DNA of 51,120 nucleotides from Clostridia bacterium (GCA_017508875.1 JAFWQX010000076.1:1-51120); one strand, 5' to 3'. Positions 42,907 to 51,120 are shown, counted from the first letter of the stretch. Made by a program: numbers and translations. Notes: generated by a model not told the origin, from the sequence alone.

Positions 42907-44682
42907 TTATCCGATGCCGCCTGCGGACGAATCGATCACGTTGACCTTCACCGTAAACGAGCTTGAACTATCGGAACCGTTGATCGTCACAGTCACGTCA
43001 ACGCTGCCTGCCGCGAGCGCAGAAACGACGCCACGTTCATTGACGTCAATGACGCCGGGCTCCGACACAGTGTACGTAATCGGAAACCGCTTCTGATCGT
43101 AAGCCTCACTGCCGTTAAAAGCATCGCCCCAGGTATTGTCCGTAAATCTGACGTAACCGCGCAGCTGAGGAGTGTGTCTATCTGCCAGATCGATCGTATA
43201 TTCTTCGATCACTGGCCGGAATTCTGCTATCTGCTTGTTAAAATAGCCGTGGATCTCGTCATAATCCTTCCGTACGTATACTTTAAATTCAAAACGTAAC
43301 CCTTTATAAGTGGCGGTAACGGTCGTAATTCCCTGCTTTCCCTTAACGTACATTTTACTCCCTTTAAAGCGGATAAGAGACTTATCGTAACCGGAGAAAC
43401 GTATGTTTTTCGTGTCCTTTATCTCGTGCGACCTGAGCGCGTTGTCGAGCCAGACCATCGTTACCGTGTTTCCGTCGGCATATTCAGGAAATTCCAGAAG
43501 GCGAGGAGAGCAGGCGATGCCTATTATATTATCCATATCTCCGGCTGCGGCAAAATAATCGTCGCAGAGCACACCGGCCTCATTTTGTGCAGAAGCGAGT
43601 ACTTCGTCGGCAGAACCGTTGTAAAGCTCCAGAGAAATACGCTGAACGGCGGTGGCCCACTTGCCCCAGTTCCCTTCAGCGCCGTTTGAAAATGCGTATC
43701 CGACGAACAGGTCGTCGATCAGCCTGATGTGGCCGTCCGGGCGGTGTGCGATGCCCATGTTATGGCAGAAAGTGTAAAGCCCGTTCTTGAAAAGGCAGGT
43801 CTGAGTGAAATTGACGCCGTCCTCCGACTCGAAGATCGCGATCCCGCTGTTTGCAGAGAAACGCCGCTCCGTGGAAAAGGCAAGGAACTTGCCCGCTTCT
43901 TCGAGATAGACCACGTCGCTCGAATCCTGAGAGTTTCTCCTCGCGTAGCACGTACCGGCGTACTCGAGCCTTGCCGGCCAGTCGTCTTCCGTGTCGGTAA
44001 CGGAAACTTTCGTAAAGCTGCCTTCGGAGCACGACCACGAGTAATATACGTACAGTTTTCCGCGGGCGAGAACGAAGCTCGGCTCTCCTGCACCGTACTT
44101 CAGATCATATTCGTTATAATAAACGATCGGAGCCGGATCGCCGCCCCAGCCGCTGCCGTTCCATTTTTCGTAAGGTCCGTCGGGCCTTCTTGAGCGGGCA
44201 ACGTACACGTTGTTGTTTACTCCGCCGTTCGCGCTTTCTATCGTCGACGTGTATCCGAGGTAGTACCAGCCGCCGAAGTAAATCACTCCCGGATCGCAGC
44301 ATGAGTATTTGTCCATCGAATCCGCGTTCGGCGTCAGAACGACCTTTTCGGGGCCCCATTCAACACCGTCTTCCGAATGGCGGTACGTGATCCAGTCCCA
44401 TTCTCCGCCGTATCCCGGAGTCGAGAACCACCCGTCACACGACCCGTCGGCGTAATAAATGATCGACGGTCCGTAGCGGTATCCGGATGCACCTTCAAGC
44501 GGAGCGTAAATGATATCGGGTTCACCCAGGGCGGCGGCTTTTACGTGCATTTCAGGATCCGGGTCAATTTCTTCGAGCGTGTCTGTAAAGAGCGCAGGTG
44601 CTTTGATCGTGTCGCATCCGTAAAGCAGCGCGGGGGTCAATATAAGTGCGGTGAGCAGTGCCGCGATTATTATTCGTTTCAT
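42907..44682 (-). CDS. Beta-propeller lipoprotein with C-terminal Ig-like domain
   Basis: 591 residues. ATG 44682 has AGGTGA upstream and begins a lipoprotein signal peptide (MKRII, hydrophobic stretch, LYGC with Cys23). The longer frame reaching 45036 runs into the hairpin array and is rejected. Residues ~50-400 look like a five-bladed propeller of the GH43/GH32 clan type (GYRYGPSIIYYADG, SCCDPGVIYFGGWYYLGYT, YGAGEPSFVLARGKLYVYYS). The last ~50 residues resemble a bacterial Ig-like (Big_2) domain. I do not assign a substrate; catalytic residues could not be fixed. Confidence 0.75.
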   Translation of the reverse strand: MKRIIIAALLTALILTPALLYGCDTIKAPALFTDTLEEIDPDPEMHVKAAALGEPDIIYAPLEGASGYRYGPSIIYYADGSCDGWFSTPGYGGEWDWITYRHSEDGVEWGPEKVVLTPNADSMDKYSCCDPGVIYFGGWYYLGYTSTIESANGGVNNNVYVARSRRPDGPYEKWNGSGWGGDPAPIVYYNEYDLKYGAGEPSFVLARGKLYVYYSWSCSEGSFTKVSVTDTEDDWPARLEYAGTCYARRNSQDSSDVVYLEEAGKFLAFSTERRFSANSGIAIFESEDGVNFTQTCLFKNGLYTFCHNMGIAHRPDGHIRLIDDLFVGYAFSNGAEGNWGKWATAVQRISLELYNGSADEVLASAQNEAGVLCDDYFAAAGDMDNIIGIACSPRLLEFPEYADGNTVTMVWLDNALRSHEIKDTKNIRFSGYDKSLIRFKGSKMYVKGKQGITTVTATYKGLRFEFKVYVRKDYDEIHGYFNKQIAEFRPVIEEYTIDLADRHTPQLRGYVRFTDNTWGDAFNGSEAYDQKRFPITYTVSEPGVIDVNERGVVSALAAGSVDVTVTINGSDSSSSFTVKVNVIDSSAGGIG

Positions 44683-44743
44683 TTTGATCACCTGGATACG
44701 GTTGGATGATTTTCCGGCAATGTCAGGATGCGCCGGTTCGGTG

Positions 44744-44784
44744 TTAGCCCGGCTAATAATATAATATATGCCCGCAGTTTGCAA
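44744..44784 (-). promoter_or_regulatory. Promoter with operator-like palindrome for the propeller lipoprotein
   Basis: On the minus strand TTGCAA (44784-44779), 17 bases, TATTAT (44761-44756). A palindrome TTAGCC-C-GGCTAA (44744-44756) covers the expected transcription start, a position typical of repressor sites. Confidence 0.5.
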
Positions 44785-44807
44785 GGGCAACCGACAGAGG
44801 TCAATCT

Positions 44808-45284
44808 TGGCACACAAATCGGTAAATTTCGGGTTTTGTGTGCCAGCCGGGCGCTGTCTCTCACTCAGGCGATGGTCAATTTTGGCACATAAATCGGCTT
44901 TTTCGGGTTTTGTGTGCCAGGACGGCTCTGCCTCCGGGAATTTTAGAAGGAAAAAACGAGAAATTTTTGGCACACAAATTGTCCAAATCGGAAATCGTGT
45001 GCCAATCCTCAAAATAAAATGAGAAATATTTGGCACACAAATTGCCGGAATTGAAGATCGTGTGCCACTCTACCTCGACTTCCGAAGGAAAATGAACAAT
45101 TCGTGGCACACAAACCGCCAGAATCGAAGATCGTGTGCCACACCTCCTCAAACCTGCGAAGGAAAATGAGCAATTCGTGGCACACAAATCGCCAGAATCG
45201 AAGATCGTGTGCCACTCCGCCTCAACCTCCAGGGAAAAATGAAAAATCCTTGGCACATGAATATGTCAATATAATCATGTGCAA
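44808..45284. repeat. Seven-unit array of TGGCACAC...GTGTGCCA hairpin elements
   Basis: Units of 37-38 bases at 44808-44845, 44883-44919, 44968-45004, 45031-45067, 45104-45140, 45178-45214 and a degenerate 45251-45284. Each has TGGCACA(C/T) at the left end and GTGTGCCA at the right end, able to form an 8-bp stem, with a conserved interior (ACAAAT and GAAGATC in units 4-6). Spacers are 36-37 bases except 48 and 26 for two. Several spacers resemble each other (GAAGGAAAATGA), so the last four units look like a ~73-base tandem repeat. No cas genes occur. Confidence 0.9.
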
Positions 45285-45311
45285 ATAAAAGCTTAGGATG
45301 TAAACGCACTT

Positions 45312-45374
45312 TTAACTCTTAACTCCGAACTCTCAACTCTGAAGTCTCAACTCTGAACTCTGAACTCTTAACTC
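45312..45374 (-). repeat. Heptamer tandem repeat, inverted (AACTCTN on plus strand)
   Basis: About nine copies of the complement of the GTTNAGA unit. It lies on the 5' side of ispD, and the opposite-orientation array lies at the ispD 3' end. Confidence 0.88.
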
Positions 45375-45415
45375 ATCAGAGATAGTTGCCCGTTGCTCCG
45401 CGCCCACAGCTCCTA

Positions 45416-45444
45416 TTGATTCATTTCTCTCAATATGCTATATT
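45416..45444 (+). promoter_or_regulatory. Extended -10 promoter for ispD
   Basis: TTGATT (45416-45421), 17 bases, TATATT (45439-45444) with TGC immediately upstream. Confidence 0.65.
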
Positions 45445-45492
45445 ACACACATAAAAATGTAATTGACTGCGGCTGTGCGGAGGTTTTTGCGG

Positions 45493-46311
45493 GTGAAAAG
45501 CAGCTCTGTAAAAGAGAAGAACAATAATAAAGCAGACGTTATCGCAATCGTGCTGGCGGCAGGAAAAGGCATGAGAATGGGCGGCGAGGAGCCCAAACAG
45601 TTTGCCGACGTATGCGGCCGGTCAGTATTGTCATACTCGCTTGAAACGTTTGAGAAGCATAAAGAAATCGACGCGATCGTCGTAGTTTGCCCGAGAGGGT
45701 ATAAAGGGCGAGTAAAAGATATCTGCGCCAGGCACGGAATAAAAAAATGCATAAAAATAGTCGCGGGCGGGGATTCGAGGCGCGATTCTTCCGAGGCGGG
45801 GGTCAATGCAGCAGTGGAGATAGCGAAAGGCAGCGAGAGTATTGTCCTGATACATGATTCAGCCAGACCGCTCATTTCTTCTGACATTATCTCGAAAAAC
45901 ATTATGCTCGCCTGCAATGCCGGGGCGTGTATTACCGCGGCTCCGGCTGTTGATACTGTGGTTTTGAGTAAGGACGGAAAAACTGTGGAAAGTGTGCCCG
46001 ACCGGTCGCAGGTGTGGTGTGTACAGACTCCTCAGAGTTTTAAATTGGGTGTGATCTTGAACGCGCATGCATTTTACTGCTCCATTGCGGAAAATGAAAG
46101 GCCTGCCGTTACAGACGACGGGGGGCTCGTGAGGCTTACCGGAAAGGCGGTCGCGATCTGTCCTTCGGACAATGTTAATTTTAAAATTACGCTGCCGGGG
46201 GATATTGAGAGGATGAGGGCGATTATAGAGGAAGAGACTAAGAGTTCAGAGTTCAGAGTTCAGAGTTCAGAGTTAAGAGTTAAGAGTTCAGAGTTAAGAG
46301 TTCAGAGTTAA
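45493..46311 (+). CDS. ispD: 2-C-methyl-D-erythritol 4-phosphate cytidylyltransferase with repeat-encoded tail
   Basis: 272 residues. GTG 45493 is chosen because GCGGAGG (45477-45483) lies 9 bases upstream; TTG 45463 is upstream of that site. IspD motifs are complete: VLAAGKGMRMG, PKQF, HDSARPLI, VDTVV, QTPQSF and TDDGG. It makes CDP-methylerythritol in the MEP isoprenoid pathway. The last ~23 residues are translated from the heptamer array and read as 7-residue repeats (SSEFRVQ, SSELRVK, SSELRVQ); the stop codon also comes from a repeat unit. The catalytic core ends before this tail, so activity is probably retained. Confidence 0.93.
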   Translation: MKSSSVKEKNNNKADVIAIVLAAGKGMRMGGEEPKQFADVCGRSVLSYSLETFEKHKEIDAIVVVCPRGYKGRVKDICARHGIKKCIKIVAGGDSRRDSSEAGVNAAVEIAKGSESIVLIHDSARPLISSDIISKNIMLACNAGACITAAPAVDTVVLSKDGKTVESVPDRSQVWCVQTPQSFKLGVILNAHAFYCSIAENERPAVTDDGGLVRLTGKAVAICPSDNVNFKITLPGDIERMRAIIEEETKSSEFRVQSSELRVKSSELRVQS

Positions 46312-46319
46312 GAGTTCAG
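46238..46319 (+). repeat. Heptamer tandem repeat overlapping the 3' end of ispD
   Basis: About 11-12 copies of GTTNAGA (N is A or C). All but the last few bases lie inside the ispD frame. Confidence 0.92.
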
Positions 46320-46343
46320 TTTAAACGGGGTAGATAATGACAA

Positions 46344-47858
46344 ATGAAAGATAAGAGTTTTATGTTTCCAAAAGTGAGTGAGGGTGTGAAGACCGCGATA
46401 TTGACCGCCGTCAGTTCGATCTTGTTCTTTATGATGATCGTTGGCATCTTCAATAAAGCCGGATCGAAGGCATGGCTCGAGCATAACCCGTTTGACAGCT
46501 ACACGCTGCAGGCTATGGCGTGGCGCAGAGGAGAGGCGAAACTTGATAAAAACTACCCGCATCTGGAGCTCGCCATCATAAACAGGCCCTGGCTGGAGAC
46601 CCACGATAAAAACGATTATATGGCATACCGCGAGACGTTCGGAGACGTGAACGCCCCGATAGAGCACGTTGAGGGGAACGAATATTACGTCAGCTTCCCG
46701 CCCGTTCCGTCCGTACCGATGCTGCTCGTGAGCTTCTTCACCGGCTCGAAGACGCCGGACAATCTCTTCTCGATCCTTTACGTCACAGGCGCTTTTGCGC
46801 TGGCGATCCTTATCTGCCGCCGCCTGGGCTACGGCTGCATCGCCTCTCTCTGCGGGGCGGTCCTCAGCTGCGCCGCATCCGGGGCGGTATTCCTTGCGGC
46901 AAATAAGTATCCGGGCGGCCCGTGGTTCGCGGCACAGACGATGGCAATGCTTTTTACGATGGCTGCGTTCTATACTATGCTCAGCAAGCGCAAGATCGGA
47001 ATGTACCTGGCCTTTGCGTTCCTCGCGCTTGCCGTCGGCTGCAGACCGTTCCAGATCGTTTATTTTATACTTTTAGCTTACGCCGCGGCGAAAAAGCACG
47101 ACTTCAAAGTGCTCAAAACGTGGCGGTATTATATTGCCCCCGCCGTCATCGGAGGCAGCTATATGTGGTATAACTACGTGCGTTTCGGCAGTATTTTCGA
47201 GTTCGGACATAACTACCTGCCCGAATTTATGCGCACCGAATACAGCAAATTTGCCCTCGAAAACGTGAAGGGAAATATCAAGCCTTATTTCTCCACTTTC
47301 CCGTGGTATAAAGACGGACAGCTCGATTTTACGCGCTTCGGCTTCGCATTCTACGTGTCGAACGTGATATTTATACTTTGCGGTCTGGCGCTCGTGCTGG
47401 GGGCCGCGTACGTGATCATCAGGCTCATTCGCGAAAGGCGCGAAGGCGGGCAGGCCGCTCCCGGGACAATGCAGCTTCCTGAACTTGAGCAGTCGCTTAG
47501 CTCCCGCAAACGTTCTGTTTTCCGCGACACGTATATCGTCGAAGCCCTGATACTCGTTGTGACAGGGTCAATAGAGCTTTTTCTGCTCCTCATGCACCGC
47601 ACGGCAGGCGGGTGGCAATTCGGCATGCGCTATACCGTTGACATCGTTCCGGCCGCGCTGCTCCTGCTCGGCTACTGCTTAAGGCCGTTTTTCGTGAAGT
47701 CTGAAATTGCGGAAAAGGCGGATGCAGACTCCGGAGCCCGGAGGATCGAAACTCGTTTCATTTATGGCGCGAAAGGCGCGGTCATCATGCTTGGCGCGCT
47801 GCTTATACTATTCGGCTTATGGCTCAACATCCACGGATCGATATTGATGTTTAAATAA
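46344..47858 (+). CDS. Polytopic membrane protein, GT-C glycosyltransferase-like
   Basis: 504 residues with about ten membrane helices. After a first helix (about 17-37) comes an extracytoplasmic segment with HNPFDSYTLQAMAWRRGEAKLD and a later YVSFPPVPSVPMLL motif, a layout seen in GT-C/PMT-like proteins that use lipid-linked sugars. The typical acidic catalytic pair is not clear to me, so function is tentative. No strong ribosome site is visible (GGGGTAGATAATGACAA), and ATG 46362 is an alternative. It begins 32 bases after ispD, beyond the heptamer array. Confidence 0.65.
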   Translation: MKDKSFMFPKVSEGVKTAILTAVSSILFFMMIVGIFNKAGSKAWLEHNPFDSYTLQAMAWRRGEAKLDKNYPHLELAIINRPWLETHDKNDYMAYRETFGDVNAPIEHVEGNEYYVSFPPVPSVPMLLVSFFTGSKTPDNLFSILYVTGAFALAILICRRLGYGCIASLCGAVLSCAASGAVFLAANKYPGGPWFAAQTMAMLFTMAAFYTMLSKRKIGMYLAFAFLALAVGCRPFQIVYFILLAYAAAKKHDFKVLKTWRYYIAPAVIGGSYMWYNYVRFGSIFEFGHNYLPEFMRTEYSKFALENVKGNIKPYFSTFPWYKDGQLDFTRFGFAFYVSNVIFILCGLALVLGAAYVIIRLIRERREGGQAAPGTMQLPELEQSLSSRKRSVFRDTYIVEALILVVTGSIELFLLLMHRTAGGWQFGMRYTVDIVPAALLLLGYCLRPFFVKSEIAEKADADSGARRIETRFIYGAKGAVIMLGALLILFGLWLNIHGSILMFK

Positions 47859-47876
47859 AACAGAGAGGTAATTTGT

Positions 47877-49847
47877 ATGAAAAGCAGTAAGAATGATTTT
47901 GTGAGAGGCAGCGTGCTGCCGGGATTTATGGCAAAACAAATTGTCCCCGCGCGCTACAGACTTGACGGAAAACTGTACGAAGGCATACCTGCAGAGTTCC
48001 GGCCCGAAGCGTTGACGAAGCGCATTGACGCGAACACGTATTTTTCCGTGATAACCGGAAAGACGCCAGAAGGCCTCGAGATGCGCGCCGAATGCACCGA
48101 ATATACCGACTATCCCGTCACGGAATGGGTATTCTATATGACGAATACCGACACGGTGAACTCCGCGGTGATCTCGGATTTTGAAATAACTGCAGGATTC
48201 TGCGCGCCGGACGGAGCGAAGCTTTACCACGGCAACGGAGATACGTGCGAGCCCGGGGGATATTCCTGGTACACCGACGAGATAGGCAAGGAAGAGACGG
48301 TTATATATCCTGACGAAAACGACGGAAACCCGTGCAAAGGCGCTTTCCCTTATATGCGCTTCTGTTTAGGAGACTGGAACGTTAACGCCGCGATCGGCTG
48401 GTCCGGAACGTGGCAGCTTAAGACGAAACTTATTGACGGCACGCTTTCGATCGCCGTATCGCAGAAACGTTTCAACACGTATCTCGAGCCCGGAGAGACC
48501 GTCAGAACGCCCTCGCTCATTCTGGAAGCCGTTGACGGCGGAGAAGACAGGGCAAGGAACCTTTGGAGAAGCTGGTATATTGACCACGTCCTGCCCAGAG
48601 AAAACGGCAGACCGCTTGAGCCTAAACTCGTGCTCCACACGTGGATGATCGAAGGGCTTCCGGAGTTCTGCGGTACGTCTGAGGAGAATCAGATCAAAGC
48701 GATCAATACGTATATGAGCGGCGGTCTGAAGCCGGACATCTGGTGGATCGACGCGGGCTGGTACCCGTGCAACAACAACTGGCCCACGGGCACCGGAAAC
48801 TGGCGCCCGAATCCGGAGCGTTACCCGGACGGCCTGCATAAGATCGGTGAACTTTGCGATGAAAACGGCATAGATCTGCTCGTGTGGTTCGAGCCGGAGC
48901 GGATCTGGCGCGGCACGGAAGTATGGAATGAACACCCCGATTTCCTGATCTTCGGGGATCCGGAGGATAATAACGCGCTGTTCAATATGGGTGATCCGAA
49001 GGCCCGCGAGTGGCTCACGGACAGGATCGACAGCATTATAAAAGAGGCGCACATTCGAATCTACAGGCAGGACTTTAACTTTGCGCCCGCCGCGCTCTGG
49101 GCTAAGGGAGAGGCCGTGAACAGGCAGGGTATCCATGAAAACCTGCATATTCAGGGCTATTATGCATACTGGGACGAGCTGATCAGGCGGAATCCGGGGC
49201 TGTGGATGGATTCGTGCGCGTCCGGCGGCAGGCGGAACGATATAGAGACGATGAAGCGCGCTGTGCCGCTTCACTACACCGACGTGGGCTACGGCCATCA
49301 TCTTATCAAGCAGAAGCAGCATCGCCAGATGTTCGAATGGATACCGTACTTCCGCGCGCATACGTTTAACTGGGACAATCCCGACGGTACCTACGGCGGG
49401 AACAGGCCGGTCGACGCATTCGCGTACCAGAACGCATTCGCACCGGCATTGACGTCAATGATCGAGTGGAACGATCCTGACGAGATGTACGCGCTCGGGC
49501 GCTTCTACCATCCGATCTGGCGCAGAGCGGCCGAAATAATGATGCGCGCAGATTATTATCCGCTTACGGAAACGCGCATGGAAGCCTCCGACTGGTACGC
49601 CATGCAGTTCTACGATCCGGCGCGCAAAGACGGGTTCGTGCAGATAATCCGCAACATACGCGTGGAAGATGGCCGGGTAACGATCTGCGGCTACGTGCCC
49701 GAAGAAAATATTGACCGCATCTACCGCTTCGAGGATCCCGTTTCGGGCCGCGTCTGGACTATGTCCGGCCGCAATTTCTGCTCGGGAGGTTTCGAGGATA
49801 AACTTGACCCGCGTTCGGGCGTGGTATGGTTCTACACGGTGCTGTGA
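47877..49847 (+). CDS. GH36 alpha-galactosidase
   Basis: 656 residues, AGAGAGG before the ATG. N-terminal beta-sandwich (about 1-230), then the catalytic barrel: WWIDAGWYP (289-297), WFEPERI, nucleophile Asp399 (YRQDFN), acid/base Asp445 (DSCASGGRRND) and a C-terminal beta domain. No signal peptide, so cytoplasmic. It hydrolyses terminal alpha-galactosides; related GH36 members may act on alpha-N-acetylgalactosamine. It follows the membrane protein by 18 bases. Confidence 0.88.
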   Translation: MKSSKNDFVRGSVLPGFMAKQIVPARYRLDGKLYEGIPAEFRPEALTKRIDANTYFSVITGKTPEGLEMRAECTEYTDYPVTEWVFYMTNTDTVNSAVISDFEITAGFCAPDGAKLYHGNGDTCEPGGYSWYTDEIGKEETVIYPDENDGNPCKGAFPYMRFCLGDWNVNAAIGWSGTWQLKTKLIDGTLSIAVSQKRFNTYLEPGETVRTPSLILEAVDGGEDRARNLWRSWYIDHVLPRENGRPLEPKLVLHTWMIEGLPEFCGTSEENQIKAINTYMSGGLKPDIWWIDAGWYPCNNNWPTGTGNWRPNPERYPDGLHKIGELCDENGIDLLVWFEPERIWRGTEVWNEHPDFLIFGDPEDNNALFNMGDPKAREWLTDRIDSIIKEAHIRIYRQDFNFAPAALWAKGEAVNRQGIHENLHIQGYYAYWDELIRRNPGLWMDSCASGGRRNDIETMKRAVPLHYTDVGYGHHLIKQKQHRQMFEWIPYFRAHTFNWDNPDGTYGGNRPVDAFAYQNAFAPALTSMIEWNDPDEMYALGRFYHPIWRRAAEIMMRADYYPLTETRMEASDWYAMQFYDPARKDGFVQIIRNIRVEDGRVTICGYVPEENIDRIYRFEDPVSGRVWTMSGRNFCSGGFEDKLDPRSGVVWFYTVL

Positions 49848-49893
49848 AGCACCGGCGTACGGCAGGCAATGATTTCCGGAGGAGACTTTTTCA

Positions 49894-50541
49894 ATGACTG
49901 AGCTTAAGAACAATGCCGCGAAGTGCGGCGCGGACAACAAAATGACTATAGTCTGCCTCGATCTCGAGGGCGTGCTCGTGCCTGAGATCTGGATTGCTTT
50001 TTCCGAAACAAGCGGGATCCCGGAGCTCAGACGGACGACCCGGGACGAGCCGGATTACGATAAGCTTATGCGCTTCAGACTGGATATTTTGCGCGAGCAC
50101 GGCATGGGGATTAAAGAGATACAGGACGTAATAGCTAAAATCGATCCGCTCAGGGGCGCAAAAAAGTTTCTGAACGAACTCAGATCGATCACGCAGGCGG
50201 TCATTCTGAGCGATACTTTCACCCAGTTCGCGTCGCCGCTCATGAAGAAGCTAGGCTGGCCGTCAATATTCTGCAACACGCTTGAAATCGCTCCCGACGG
50301 GATGATCACCGGCTACCGCCTGCGCACTAAAAAGACTAAGCTTACGACGGTAAAGGCGTTCCAGTCTATCGGCTACGATACGGTCGCGATAGGGGACAGC
50401 TATAACGATCTTGAGATGATAAGAGCCGGAAGCGCGGGCTTTTTATTCCGCAGCACGCCGGAGATCATTAAGAATAATCCTGACCTTCCGGCGTTCGAGC
50501 GGTACTCGGAGCTGCTTAGTGCGATTAAGGAAGTGCTTTAA
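49894..50541 (+). CDS. thrH: Phosphoserine phosphatase/homoserine phosphotransferase ThrH
   Basis: 215 residues, ATG after GGAGGAG. HAD-fold enzyme with the ThrH-specific LDLEGVLVPEIW motif (Asp23, Glu25 instead of the usual DxDxT), ILSDTF and GDSYND. In Pseudomonas ThrH transfers phosphate from phosphoserine to homoserine. Here it could supply phosphohomoserine to ThrC, since the thr operon has no homoserine kinase (inference). Its stop overlaps the stop of the converging gene. Confidence 0.92.
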   Translation: MTELKNNAAKCGADNKMTIVCLDLEGVLVPEIWIAFSETSGIPELRRTTRDEPDYDKLMRFRLDILREHGMGIKEIQDVIAKIDPLRGAKKFLNELRSITQAVILSDTFTQFASPLMKKLGWPSIFCNTLEIAPDGMITGYRLRTKKTKLTTVKAFQSIGYDTVAIGDSYNDLEMIRAGSAGFLFRSTPEIIKNNPDLPAFERYSELLSAIKEVL

Positions 50542-51118
50542 TCAAAAAGGAGCCTGCGCCTGTCGCTTCCGGCGGATTCGGGCGTAAGATCGATCATATC
50601 TGTAAGCGGGGACAGTTCGTGTGTTCCCGCTTTTTCTGCGAGTATAAGATCTCCTCTGAAATATATGAATTTTCTGCCGTCGGATGAGCGCTCGCGTTTC
50701 TCCTCAAGGGCACAATCTCCGTCTATTGTGACGGTCTCTCCGGGCTCGAGTTCTGCCGTGCGGCGGATGATGCCATCGGGAGTGTAAATGTTCAGCACGA
50801 GGGAAACAGGCTCGGAGAAAGCGGAGATATTGACCGCGAAAGAGCCGGAATATGGAAGACCGGATCGTATTGACAGCCTGTATCTGCGCGCGACCGCGTT
50901 GAGGTCGGTCGTGAAAGTCAGCCATAAAATATCCGGCTCGCCGTTGACGCCAGGTTCGATGAGCAGCGAATGCTGAGCGATCGAACGAAGGCCTTCAGCG
51001 CCGCGCATCGTGCAGCACCAGAATGCTTCGGAGATACCGGCGCCCGAGGGGGAGAGGAACGGGTTATAATCTGCGCTTTCAGCAGACGGATCAGAAGCGG
51101 CAGACGCAGGAAGCCCTA
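50538..51118 (-). CDS. GH127-like (DUF1680) glycoside hydrolase, C-terminal fragment
   Basis: The frame is open to the right edge, so only the last ~193 residues are present and the start lies outside. The segment AFWCCTMRGAEGLRSIAQ resembles the FWCC block of GH127-type beta-L-arabinofuranosidases, where Cys residues bind zinc and act as nucleophile. The remaining C-terminal part is beta-rich, as in that family. Specificity cannot be judged from the fragment. Confidence 0.55.
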   Translation of the reverse strand, partial: GLPASAASDPSAESADYNPFLSPSGAGISEAFWCCTMRGAEGLRSIAQHSLLIEPGVNGEPDILWLTFTTDLNAVARRYRLSIRSGLPYSGSFAVNISAFSEPVSLVLNIYTPDGIIRRTAELEPGETVTIDGDCALEEKRERSSDGRKFIYFRGDLILAEKAGTHELSPLTDMIDLTPESAGSDRRRLLFD

Positions 51119-51120
51119 CG

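Larger units (their letters stand above)
44683..45492. other. Intergenic region between divergent lipoprotein gene and ispD
   Basis: This 810-base gap has no credible gene. It contains the lipoprotein promoter, a seven-unit hairpin-element array, an inverted heptamer array and the ispD promoter. Open frames of up to 126 codons on the minus strand translate the array and lack ribosome sites. Confidence 0.75.

Noticed and set aside
44683-45036. N-terminal extension of the propeller lipoprotein
   Set aside because: The extension crosses the promoter and part of the array; the lipoprotein signal peptide starts at 44682 with its own ribosome site.
44876-45256. 126-codon minus-strand open frame in the hairpin array
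   Set aside because: It consists of array sequence, has no ribosome site, and the unit length is not a multiple of three.
44808-45284. CRISPR array (37-base repeats with ~36-base spacers)
   Set aside because: Spacers are similar to one another and vary from 26 to 48 bases, repeats have palindromic ends and drift, and there are no cas genes. The last four units behave as one tandem repeat.
48366-49361. 331-codon minus-strand open frame opposite the GH36 alpha-galactosidase
   Set aside because: Antisense to a well-supported gene and without family features.

Overview
The window reads as a chromosomal segment of an anaerobic member of the Bacillota, most likely an uncultured or gut-type Clostridia lineage with moderate to high GC. 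Supporting signs are strong AGGAGG ribosome binding sites, frequent GTG and TTG starts, sigma-A type promoters, the order rpmE-tig-clpP-clpX-tsaD, a YitT protein, MacB/FtsX-type ABC permeases, oxygen-labile Fe-S enzymes (two-subunit class I fumarase, Hdr proteins) and many glycoside hydrolases. I see no tRNA, rRNA, insertion sequence, prophage or CRISPR locus.

Layout. 1-4321: end of an ABC permease and a five-repeat lipoprotein. 4331-16240: the central metabolic locus: a lactate/malate dehydrogenase, HdrBCA, an Flx-type NADH dehydrogenase module (FlxD, two ferredoxin-like subunits, FlxA), a soluble fumarate-reductase-like pair (FrdB, FrdA) and an AspT/SucE-family transporter, all on the plus strand, ending at a terminator. 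16275-23143: a GH36 enzyme, a BFD-like ferredoxin, a PlsC-zinc ribbon fusion and a large surface GH99-like protein. 23202-29608: a promoter-to-terminator operon with both class I fumarase subunits, an ABC transporter and YitT. 29593-31535 (minus): homocysteine methyltransferase and a PfkB kinase. 31835-36823 (plus): rpmE, tig, clpP, clpX, tsaD. 36840-44784 (minus): a GH43-like lipoprotein, thrC-hom-lysC and a beta-propeller lipoprotein. 45416-50541 (plus): ispD, a membrane protein, a GH36 alpha-galactosidase and thrH. The right edge holds the C-terminal part of a GH127-like protein on the minus strand.

How it works together. Malate dehydrogenase (if the Arg at the specificity position is meaningful), fumarase and fumarate reductase are the three steps from oxaloacetate to succinate. 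Their neighbours, Hdr-Flx and an AAE-family exporter, suggest a soluble, NADH-driven and possibly electron-bifurcating fumarate respiration with succinate export. The threonine branch has aspartate kinase, homoserine dehydrogenase and threonine synthase but no homoserine kinase; ThrH at 49894 could fill that step.

Repeats are the other notable feature. Heptamer tandem repeats occur at four places, and one supplies the C-terminal tail and stop codon of ispD. A family of hairpin elements with TGGCACAC/GTGTGCCA ends forms a seven-unit array at 44808-45284, with diverged relatives at 4444-4489 and 42826-42854.
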